Part shown: one piece after another, positions 36,301-47,900 of the stretch
Numbering within the stretch: position 1 is the first letter of the stretch
Layout of the letters: every line of letters begins with the position of its first letter
Source: Haliclona indistincta
Lineage: Eukaryota; Porifera; Demospongiae; Haplosclerida; Chalinidae
DNA length: 64,000 bases
NCBI GenBank assembly: GCA_964017065.1
Contig: OZ024783.1
Span: 18,823,752 to 18,887,751, forward strand
Direction: 5' to 3'
Made by a program: the position numbers and the translations under genes
The notes under the pieces: generated by a model
What the model was told of the DNA's origin: nothing
Databases searched by the model: none
What the model saw: the letters and a program-made list of their open reading frames with translations, nothing else

Positions 36301-38937
36301 ACTTAGATCTGCTCTCTGGCATTGCCCCATCTTACAGTAGCAAGGAGATTGCTCGAAAGTTTTACTAAAGTGACGAACCTGGAAACGGTGAAAATCGAGT
36401 TTCGTCATCTTCGTTTTCTTATTCTTCTCTCTTCTTTCTTCAACTCGCCTATAGCGCCTTTACACGAGCAGTGCCGAGACCAAAACACCCACGAACAGTC
36501 GTAAAATTCTCCTGGCATGTGCCTTTTGAACTTTGCTTTTAGCGTAACGGCAATATAAATTCAGCGATTTCTCGATCGTGATCCATTGTCAGCTTAGTGT
36601 TAGACGCTATTATTGTGATTGCGCAATACGCACGTGACCAAGCAGTGGCTAGCGCACGTGACCAAGCAGTTAGAGTAACGCCGCGCCGTATGGATCAATT
36701 TCACGGAGAACACATACCCGGCATTTGTCTGGAGTCTTCGAAGAACGGTAAGCTCGAGTAGGATCGCCATTCTGCGCTTGCCAGATAATTATAACCGCCG
36801 TATAAGTCTAAACACAAGGGTGGACGGGGCTCGTATGCAATGCATGCATGCGTAGGCGACAAAGCAGAGCTGATATGTCAATTTTAGCTACAAGTTTAAG
36901 AAAAGCCATCAACAACAGCAATAACAAACTATTGGTGGACACAAAGACTTCTCAGTACATGCATGATATTGAACTGCACTTCACTGAAAAAGAAAAAAGG
37001 ACACAAACAAGTAAATTAAAAGATTTCTATTGAAATCAAAAGGATGTGGTGATGAAGAAATCTACCACTGGCTCACAATGTAAACCAACAAGGAACAAGC
37101 ATGCAATGGTAACACGATTGACTTGCTAGCAGACCATAGATCCCTATATCAGTGGCTGTACATAAGACTATGATCAATATTTTGTCACAAACAGCTAAAT
37201 TCAATTCAATGCATGTCAGGTGTCAGTCAACAGTAACTAGCTGAACTATAGCTATAGTCAGGTCACATACAGCAGCCACTGATGTAGGGATCTATGGTCT
37301 GTTAGCAAGTCAATCGTGTTACCATTCCATGCTTGTTCCTTGTTGGTTTACATTGTGAACCAGTGGTAGATTTCTTCATCACTACATCCTTTTGATTTCG
37401 ATAGAAATCTTTTTAATAATTTTACTTGTTACTATACTCATTTTTGAGACAAGAAATAAGTTATTACTAACCAATTTTAATTATCTCACTCTCTCAGCAT
37501 CCACTCAACCGTCCAGTGAGTCTGGTGCCCCTCCCACAACACCTGGTGAGACTGAGCTATCCACACACTCTCCTGTGTCCACCATCTTACAATGTGTTTA
37601 CATTAGCGCTGGCATTGTTCTAGAACTCTTCTAGCACTAGTGTAATAGAGTAGCTCAAGCTTGTCATACTCCTGCTTGGAAGCCTATCATGCTAACGTGC
37701 CTGTCTGAAGCCCGTCACGTTCAAATTAAGAGTTTACTTAATGGTTTTAGCAACAGTTCTGGATTTGTTCTGTGTTAGTGTAATCACTACCACCATCCAG
37801 GATAATAGCATGTTTAAGGTGGCGGGTTACCAGAATTAATGATATTCATGACTTTAGCAAGTACCTTTATTCTCTAGCCATGGGTATTTGTACAGACGAA
37901 CTTGCAGAGCGCAGTTTGCTTGTCTATCGGTAGTCTTCGACCATACCAAGTTTCAGCCGCGCAGCGTTAGCCATAGCGGAAAGACGAGCCCGCCCGTTGG
38001 CGACCAAGAACGATTGGTCGGGGAGACTTTTCTTAAGTTGTGTGAAGCGTACGAAGCTAAAACTTCTCCAGCAAGCTCTCCTGCCATCTGTGCAGAATCC
38101 GTTGCATGGATTTCGCCGAGCGATGCTCGTACGCGATATTACAGCTGTATGCTGCAGGCAGCATATCACTGTAAAATAGCGTACGAGCATCGCTCGGCGA
38201 AATCTATGCGACGGATTTTGCAAAGATGGCAGTAGAGCTTGCTGGAGCAGTTTTGGCTTCGTACGCTTCACACAACTTAAGAAAAATCTCCCCGACCGAT
38301 CGTTCTTGGTCGTCATCGGGCGGGTTCGTCTTTCCGCTATGGCTAACGCTGCGCGGCTGAAACTTGGTATGGTCGAAGACTATCGATAGACAAGCAAACT
38401 GCGCCGTGCAAGTCCGTCTGTACAAATACCCATGGCTAGAAAATAAAGGTAATTGCTAAAGTCATGAATATCATTAATTCTGGTATCCCGCCACCTAGTC
38501 TAGCAGCTAACCCTCCCGCCTACTGATAATTGGATGGACGGCAGAGAGGGTCTAGCAAACATTGCCATTCCTTGATTTTTAATGAATAATAATGAAATAA
38601 ACCGTGTTACGATTAGCTGGGCGTTGCCTCCAACCGCGTGTATACACTGCTTCTAGTTCAGCTGCCATGTTTAATCATATTCATAATAATAACAAAGCCA
38701 CTGTAGCGACAGCAACGAGGTAGTTGTGACTCAGAAAATATATCTGATTCTCTCGTACTTATCAGTCTGCCAACTCTTTCATGTTTCGTTCTATTAAATT
38801 ATGGAATAACCTACCTACAGAAGCTAAACTGTGTACTGACCTTAAGTTATTTAAAAAACTTATTTTACCTTTATTTAGTTAACTTAATTAATTATACCTA
38901 CCACTACTAGCACGATTTGCTAAATGTGTGTTATTTC

Positions 38938-38971
<34 letters not shown>

Positions 38972-41900
38972 CATTATTAGCAGCATGGTCTAGTATTTAT
39001 AGGATAAGCTATGGAAGTACAATCACATGATGTACACAAAAATACAAGTTTCCTTTGTTTGATAGAGTCACAATGTCTAGCTGTCTCGGCTGTTTATCGT
39101 TACACCACTCCCCCTCTATGAAGGACGATAAAAGTCTGGGGGGTGTACAGCACGACGAAGTCGACCTTCCCATTGAGGACCTCCACGAGTGTCCACTTCT
39201 TGGTCAGTATCTTGATCTTGACTGACGTCTGCTTCAGGAGCTGTATTAGTGTCTGGATTGGCTGTCGACTCGTCCGAAGGAATGGGCACCATCAAATCTT
39301 CGTCGACAGATGTGTCAGTAGGGGAGTCTGGGTGACTTGAAGTTGCCGGAGGAGGATTCTCAGAGGGATTTCCTGAAGTTGATGAGTAGCAGGGTTTCAG
39401 TCGGTTGAAATGTACAACAAGTCGTTGCCTGCATGCGTCTCCTATCAGTCGAGGGAGTGACATGCTGTATCCGATACACCACATCTGATATTGCTTTCAG
39501 AACTTTGTATGGTCCCTTCCAGGCACTATGGAATTTCTTTGCTTTTCCTGGAGATACTGCTGGACAGTAGAGCCACACCATGTCACCGGGCTTGTATCTT
39601 CCTCCCGTGACCTTGCGATCATAGTGGTCTTTCTGCCGCTTCTGTGCTCCCTTTCCATAGTCTCTGGCAATCTCATATGCTCCATTCAAGCGACTCTTCA
39701 AACCGCTTATGAACTCAGCTGGGGATTCACCAGGTGCTGCTTCACCACCAAACATAATGTCCACTGGAAGCCGCACTTCCCGTCCTAACATCAAATAATG
39801 AGGAGTGAAGTGAACACTGTCGTGGATGCTGGACCGATAGGCTAACATAAGAGGAGCAAGATGATCGTCCCAAGTATCTTCAGGAAATTTCTGCATCTCA
39901 ATGGTCAATAATTGCCTGAGAGTACGATTCAGACGCTCCACCAACCTGTCTGACTGGGGATGGTAGGGGGTAGTTCTGGTCTTGTGAATATACAGAAGAC
40001 TGCAGAGCTCAGAGAACAGGTTGGACTCAAAGTTCCTTCCTTGATCGGTGTGGATTGATTCAGGAGCTCCGTAACGGCAGATCCACTCACTCATAAGAGC
40101 CTGAGCAACTGTTGTCGCTTCTTGATTCGGGAGACCGATGGCTTCCGACCAGCGTGTAAAATAATCTGAGATGACCAATATATACTTGTTTCCACGTCTG
40201 GTCTTTGGCAATGGTCCAACGATGTCCAATGCTACTCGCTCCATGGGCACCCCGACTACACTTGGAACCAGAGGGGCTCTTGCTGGGGTAGAAGGGGACT
40301 TGGCTTGAGCACATCTCTCACATTTACGACACCAATCCTCCACATCTTTCTGCAGGCCTGGCCAGTAGAAGCGCTCTCGTATCTTTTTTAGTGTCTTTGA
40401 GATTCCCAGATGACCACCTCCAACTCCTCCATGTAGAGCATGTAGAACATCATGAACCAGGACCTGTGGTACAACAATTTGAAATGATGTAACATTTCCC
40501 ACATCATCTTCCCAACGCCTGTACAGTACATTATCTCTCAGCTCCAATCGACCCCATTGAGCCCACAGTGAACGAACAACAGGACCTCTACCGCTTACTT
40601 GCACAAATGCAGGTCTCTCACTGGGATTTTTCATCCATTCTAGAATGATCTTCAAGTTGGGGTCATTGGCTTGCTTGTGTTGGAGGTCTTTGTCAGTCCA
40701 AACCGAAGCCCAATTGGAGGTGCGAGAGGGATCCACGTTCAATGCTGCTGCGACATCACTCTCTTGAGGTGGTACAGTCCTAGACAGAGCATCAGCGTTG
40801 GTGTGAAGCTTCCCCGGACGATGGTGTGTTTGGAAATCATACTCTTGTATCTGTTCCAGCCAACGAGCAACTTGCCCCTCAGGTTCCTTGAACTGTTGAA
40901 GCCACTGTAGTGAGGCATGATCTGTTCGAACATGGAAGGGTCTCCCTAGCAAATAAGCTCTGAAATAGCGCAGAAAGTAGACAAGGGCTAGAAGCTCTCG
41001 CCGGGTGGCACAGTAGTTTCTCTCAGATTTGGTAAGAGTCCGACTGCCATATGCGATTACTTTCTCTACACCACCCTGTAGTTGGGAAAGTACAGCACCA
41101 ATAGCAAGGTCACTAGCATCAGTATCTAGTACAAATATACCGTCCCTAGTAGGGAAAGCCAAAACAGGAGCAGAGGTGAGTTTTTGCTTCAACTTATCGA
41201 AAGCAGTCTGGCAAGGTTCAGCCCAGCTGAAACGAGATTCTTTTTCCTGAAGGCGGTACAGTGGTGCTGCTATTTCCGCAAACTTGGGAATAAAGCGTCG
41301 GTAATACGATGCTAGTCCAAGGAAGCTCCTTAACTCTGTTGCGTTGGTTGGAGCAGGCCAGTGAGAAACTACTTGAATCTTGAGGGGCTCAGTCTTTACA
41401 CCATGTTGGGAGATAATATGGCCAAGAAATGAAACAGACTTACGGAAAAATTGACATTTCCCTGGATGTAGCTTGAGGTGAGCTTCCTGAAGTCGTGACA
41501 ATACTTGTCGTAAACGCTGAAGATGCTCATCCCAATCACGTCCGAAGACGATCACATCGTCCAGATATATCAAGCAGGTCTCCCAACACAGGCCAGACAA
41601 TACGAGCTCCATCAACCGTTGGAAGGTACTGGGGGCGTTACAGAGACCAAAGGGCATCACACGGAACTGATATAGTCCATATGGAGTTGTAAAGGCAGTC
41701 TTCGGTCTGTCTGATGGTTCAACTTCTACCTGCCAATACCCACTTCGGAGATCCAATGTCGTAAACCATTCAGCACCATGCATGGAGTCGAGAATGTCGT
41801 CAACTCTTGGAAGTGGATAGGAGTCACGGATAGTAACCTTGTTGAGCTTGCGGTAGTCGACACAAAATCTCAGGGAGCCATCCTTCTTCTTGACAAGCAC

Positions 41901-44900
41901 AATGGGGGATGCCCATGGCGACGATGAAGACTCGATGATGCCTTGTCCTTTCATTTCCTCTAGCATTTCAAAGACTTGTTGTCTGCTATGGAAGGGAAGA
42001 CGACGGGGGGGTTGATATACGGGAGCTGCTCCACCTGTATTAATTTGATGATAGATCTTATCAGTACGTCCAAGGTCACTTTTACCAGAGGAAAACACAG
42101 GAGAAAACTCACTAACCAGTTCATTCAGAGTCTCTACTTGGTGTTCACTCCACTCGCTGGTATCAATTCCAAGTAGTGATGCTGGAGACTGCTGGAAGCT
42201 CACTTGATGGACATGCGAATCAGGGGATGATTTCGTCTCTGGTAACTCCGTATACTCAGTCTCCTGTTCCGAAGAACCCAAGGGACAGTACTTAGCGAGA
42301 TTGGTTCCTTTGTAGAGCGTTACTGCTGACCCAGAGAGGTTAGCGATTCTCAGTGGAACAGTTCCTTGGTCAGGGTTTGCCAATACACGAGCCAAGAGGA
42401 TCTGATGCTTCTCTTCTGTTCCCTCTTGGGCTTCCACAACACTAGTCTAGCCGCTAGCCCTCTTTTCGCTAATAATTAATGGGCGGGGTCACGGCAAGGC
42501 GAAAAGAGGGTCTAGCAAAACTCGCAAGTCAATGAGTTTCAACTGACCAATCAGATTTTTCGTGTATATAGTAGCCCCAAAATGTTAAGGAGAAGGCGTG
42601 TACACGTGGTTTTCATTGCCATGTCGGTGTGTCAACAGTTAGCCGCTGCTATTGAAAGGATAGATTCAATCGTGAATGACTCGCTTACTAGTAGTCTGAC
42701 GCTGTTCGGATACACCTCGGTAAAGCCTGTACAGTTGGAAGCTATTCATGACCTGCTCAGTGGCAAGAACGTTTTGGTAACTGTGCCTAGTGGGGATATT
42801 CCAGTAGAGACTGCTGATGGCGATCGAAGACGCACGGAGGTTGTTGGAGTTACCATACCCGGCTGAGAATGACTGTGAACAAGGCTCTGAGAACCACGGT
42901 GACTCAACTTTGTTAACAGCTGTCTTTTAAGCTCGTCAAACTGCTGTTTTAGGCTGTTGAGACGAAGAAGTGTGCTTCTACAGTGGTGACACACGCTGTT
43001 GGTACAGAGATCTTCCTCCAACAGACTATTAACAACGTCTCCTAAATGTGTGCGCTGTCCAAGGCGGTCGTCTGACAAACGGTATGCTCTGCTAGGATCA
43101 ACTAATTTTTCTTTGCATATTCCACACGCCATTACACTTTGACAGCAGCAGACTCAGCGCGTGCAGGCTGTACTGTGGCTAGTGCAAAACCCGCGAGCCC
43201 CACCCGCCACTTGAGGTAAGTGGTCGTGAACACTCCTTCTCAACATCAAAGAAACTCGATTTCGTGCGAGTTTTGCTAGACCCTCTTTTCGCCTTGCCGT
43301 GACCCCGCCCATTAATTATTAGCGAAAAGAGGGCTAGCGGCTAGACTACCACAACACCTGTAGTACCTACAAGGGAGGAATAGTCACCACTAATGTTTGC
43401 TCTACACAATCTCTCTTCACCAGGGTGAATGACAAAGGTCTCACCAACAGAAACATGGTAGCTGGGGCAAATGGTGGTGTCTTGGAACTAAGCAGAGGGG
43501 TAGAAGTCTCACCAATACGGAGCAGACGATTACCCAGGTCGATGACGAATCCATGTGAAATCAGGAAGTCGGCACCGAGTATACACTCCTGAGTTATGTC
43601 TCTAGCAATCAGAACTTGATGCAAGAACTCTTCTCCAGCAATCACTATGCGAATTTCTGTCCGCCCAAGAATTGATAGAGGCTCTCCATTTGCTGCTATC
43701 ACTGGTCTGTTCACCTTCTGTAGACTTTGTTGTAGAGGACACCACGCTCGTTCATGAACAATAGTAACAGCTGACCCGGTGTCAACAAGCAGGAACACAG
43801 TTCGCTTTTGAACGACACCACTGACAAAAATAGACTGCTGGAGGGACGTGCTGGATATATGAAGAGGGTTGGGGTCAGTTACTTTTGCGGCCGGCGGTTG
43901 ACCCAATTCGCCGGTCGCTGGTCGTTTCCCGCTGGTTGTGGAGCTCGCTGTAGGCAATTCCGCTGATAGTGACCCTCTTGTCCGCAGCACCAGCAACTCC
44001 CTGATGGCTGTCGGCGTGGACGACGAGGGGGGCGACGTCCAGTAGGTTGCAAATCGGTGTCGAAACGAGTCAGTAGCTGTTGAAGCATCATAGTGTTCTG
44101 ACGAACAGCCTGAGCTAAATCGTCCTTGGCTGAGTTGGCTCCAACGGCATTCACATCAGAAGGGGTGGGCGAAGTCGACTCAGTCGAGCGGACCTCTGCG
44201 GGCTTGGCGCGCATCTTCTTCCGAGCTAGCTGTGCTGCCTCCAATCTTTTCGCCGCCTTGCGAGCTTCATCCAGGTTCTTTAGTTGTTCCGGTTCTCGTT
44301 GCATTAACGCTTCTTGGAGATGGTCGTCTCTGAGACCAGCGATAAATCTATCACCGGCTAGCTCCATTCTGAACTTGGCTGTCTGCTCGGGGTAACCGCG
44401 GTTTGCGAGATGTATCAGCGCATCGGCGAATTCGTCGAGGGACTCCTTTTCTCCTTGGACTCGTTGACTTAGAAGCCACCGTAGCTCTTGTGTCGCTGTA
44501 TGAGGACTAAATCTCTCGAGGAGTGCCTTAGATAAAGCTTTGTAGTCCGCCTTCTCGACAAGCTCAGCAGAATCCTCTAGCAAGTCAAACGCCCGGAACG
44601 CACCATCATCCAGCAGGGACAGAACAGCATTACAGAACTGGTCGTCCGGTGTCTTAACAGCCTTGGCAAATGTCTCAAACCGTCGCACCCACAACTGAAA
44701 GTCCTCTCCGAGGGAGTATGGACGAGGAGCACGAAGCTGAGGGGCTGCCATCCCACCGCTGCCACCAGTGTAGCGACAGCAACGAGGTAGTTGTGACTCA
44801 GGAAATATATCATTATTAGCAGCATGGTCTAGTATTTATAGGATAAGCTATGGAAGTACAATCACATGATGTACACAAAAATACAAGTTTCATTTGTTTG

Positions 44901-47900
44901 ATAGAGTCACAATGTCTAGCTGTCTCGGCTGTTTATCGTTACACCACGAAGAATGAATATCATTTTCTTCCTGGGAGAAAATGATATTCATTACGAATCT
45001 GATTGGTCAGTTGTAAACTATGAATGGCAATGTTTGCTAGACCCTCTCCGCCGTCCATCCAATTATCAGTAGGCGGGAGGGTTAGCTGCTAGACTACCCG
45101 CCACCTTAAGGGTGCACGCAACTAATTAATATTCACGGCGCTGCGCATTGCTATGGTCAGTGTTTCTGGAAAACTAAAGCAGCATACAGAGCGATAATTT
45201 TTTTAATTAGCAGTATAGCTAGTGTGTACAGATAGCTACTCGTATCATGAAATTTAACGGGCTGGTTTGCTCGCAAGAACACGGAGAGACGCGGTCCATG
45301 ATCGACGTGTTTATTCATACAACTCACCAGTGAAGACTTGAATGAGCTCAAGATTCCAGAAATGCAAGTTTCAGCAAAGCTAAAATCTAGTAACAGAGCG
45401 ATTTTTTTCGCTAGCGCGCCTAGAAGCGCCGTTGCCCTTTGAGCAGCATGGATTTTCTCTTTTTTCTCTGCAGTGTGGCGTTTATTTAGAAAAATCGTTC
45501 TGTTACGGTATAGCCCACGTGTTGGCGATCGCTTAGAGCTAAAAGACGTCCAGATCCAGCGTGCGATGGCGAAGTTTTATGCCAAAATGCCTGTTGGCTA
45601 GGGCAGCGCCATTGGAATGCTAGTTGAGTATACAGTTGCTATTGGTTGTGGTTTGTCGTGTAAACAGTTGCTATGTCAGCAACCACACAATAATTATATT
45701 CATAGCAGCCGCACTGTTGCTAGTTGCGAGCACCCTTAAACCAATGTAGTCACTTACTTTATGAACCAACAGACAGTATGAAAGTTGTAGAGTTGTAGAG
45801 TCTGACCACACCTACTATTACCATAGTCAACATACTATTACTAAAGTAAAGTAAAAAAGCTTTAATAAAAAAGTAAAAGTGTAGGGATGACTCTTAAAAA
45901 AGGAAAGGAACAAGATGGGATGATGCTTGCAAAAGTCAAGAACAAGATGGGATGATGCTTGCAAATGTAAAAGTTCCAAGCATCCCTACATCAGCGGCTT
46001 GCTGCGACGACATGCAATTGACAAATGCGGAATCCTCTTCCTATATACCTTTACAACCGTCAATTACTTAATCGGACTGCGTCCTCCAAAACACAGATAC
46101 CTCTAGTTATTTACAACTGTCAACTACTTCATCGGACTGCGTCCTCCTAAACAAAGATACATCTAGTTATTTACAACCATCAATAACTACTCCATCGGAC
46201 TGCGTCCTCCTTCAAGCCGCTGATGTAGGGATAATTGCGACTTTTACTTTTGCATGCATCATCGATATCCCATCTTGTTCCTTTACTTTTGCAAGCATCA
46301 TCCCATCTTGCTCCTTTCCTTTTTTAGGAGTCATCCCTACACTTTTATTTTATCGATTTCGCCGAGCAATGCTCGTACGCGATACTACAGCTGCGTAGTC
46401 TGTACTGTCTGGCAGTACGCAGCGGTAGTATCGCGTATGAGCATTGCTCGGCGAAATCGATACACAGGCTCCTCCACGAATGGAAGATGAGCTTGCAGGA
46501 GCAGTTTTAGCTTCGTACTTTTCACACAACTAAAGAAAAATTGTAAAATCTCGATCGTGTTTGTCTTCACACGGCGAGCTCGTCGTTTCGTGATGGCGAA
46601 CACTACGTGGCTGAAACTTGCTATTATTGATGCCTATCTATAGACAAACAAGCGCATACTGCAACTCCGTCTGCACAGATAGACTTGGCTAAAAAAGAAA
46701 TAGCCATTTGTAAAGTCATGAATCTCATTAAAACGGTATCCCGCCACCTTAATGAACAGCCTCAGTGTTACTTAGGGTATAGTACAGCCCTAGACAAATT
46801 TCACACCTCTGGCTGCGCGCTGAAGCGTCCAGAGCAGAGACAAAACAATGTCGAGCTATAGACAGCTGCAAAACTGAAGTGGGCGGAGTTAATGATAAGG
46901 AGCGACAAGAGGGTTAATTATTTACGCTGTGTCTACAGTGCCGGTACCGGCATCCAAAAATTTTAACCTTAAATTGCCGGTACCGGCACTTTAAGCAAAA
47001 ATTGAATGATGCCGGTACCGGCACTCGTGTTATAGTGCCGGCAGACGTAACCTATAAAGGCTGGTTTGTAGCATTGCCCTGTCAGCAAGTTCCAATGGTT
47101 CAGCGGTTTAGCACGGTAGCTTGTAATACAATCGTTCAGGGTTCGATTCTTGCTGTGTGCATTTTTGTTTTTTTTTTTGCAGAAAACTAAGTTTTAGCTG
47201 ATTGCTCGACGATCCTTAGGCTTAGCAAGGGCCGAAGGCCCAGCTTAGAACGACCCTCCCGACAATCCTTAGCTAGGGCCGAAGGCCCTGATTAGGACGC
47301 CCCTCCCGACGATCCTTAGGCTTACCAAGGGCCGAAGAGAGGACGACCCTTCTGACTTTGCGCAGTTAGGAGGTTTTTTTTAGGGTTTAGGGTTTAGGGA
47401 TTACTAGTAGTAGAGAGAATAAGTCGAAAGTGCGTCCATACCGGCATCGTTCAATTTTTGCTTAAAGTGCAGGTACCGGCAATTTAAGGTTAAATTTTTG
47501 GATGCCGGTACCGGCACTGTAGACACAGCGAATTATTTAATGGCGTCTTCAGTCCAAAACTGCCCAAAACCATGTTTTTCAAGGATTACTCGCTTCTGGT
47601 AGTGTTTGATGCCTATCTAAGAAGTAAGTGCACTATTCCAGATATATACACGTGCGATTGTGCAGATTTGGTATTGATTCGTCCACTCAGGGCAGAGCTA
47701 TATAGGCTCGTTGAAAGAAGAAGAATAAAGAAAAAAGAAGATGAACAATTCGCGTGGGCGGCGATTTCAGTTTACCACTTAAGAAACGTCTGCCAGCTTC
47801 GCCAAAGGTATTTTCATGCTCGTCTGATCAATCCTAGATGTCTGGATTCTCGAGAAACGCTAAAACAGCGAAGATCTGCAACTTGCTCCCTGAGAGTCGC

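Larger units (their letters stand above)
42443..43348. mobile_element. 906-bp TIR element carrying gene fragments, inserted in gypsy
   Basis: TIRs TAGTCTAGCCGCTAGCCC and onward (about 85 bp, to TAGCAAAACTCGCA). Exact 9-bp duplication CCACAACAC at 42434-42442 and 43349-43357. The first bases of the TIR equal those of the outer element at 38496-45106, so the two belong to one family. Inside are two opposed open frames (next two entries). Confidence 0.9.
38702..44943 (-). mobile_element. Ty3/gypsy LTR retrotransposon
   Basis: LTRs at 44769-44943 (5' LTR, 175 bp) and 38702-39104 (3' LTR, lengthened by a LINE insertion). They start TGTAGCG and end CGTTACA in plus orientation. Four-base flank CCAC at 38698-38701 and 44944-44947. 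A purine tract (complement of CCACTCCCCCTCT) borders the 3' LTR. Minus-strand order gag, protease, RT, RNase H, integrase defines the Ty3 group. Frameshifts and a 906-bp insertion make this copy inactive. Confidence 0.95.
38496..45106. mobile_element. TIR element with 9-bp target duplication (Mutator-like), split by gypsy
   Basis: Inverted ends TAGTCTAGCAGCTAACCCTC and complement, about 80 bp long (to CAATGTTTGCTAGACCC). Exact 9-bp flanks CCCGCCACC at 38487-38495 and 45107-45115. Its own DNA is short (38496-38697 and 44944-45106); the middle is the gypsy element. Nine-base duplications and long TIRs point to a Mutator-like element. Confidence 0.8.

Noticed and set aside
37888..38316. Overlapping open frames on both strands (MYRRTCRAQFACLSV and others)
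   Set aside because: They lie in the palindromic arms of element A; the mirrored frames arise from the inverted repeat.
47380..47399. TTTAGGG run as evidence of a telomere
   Set aside because: Only about three units, internal to a transposable element.
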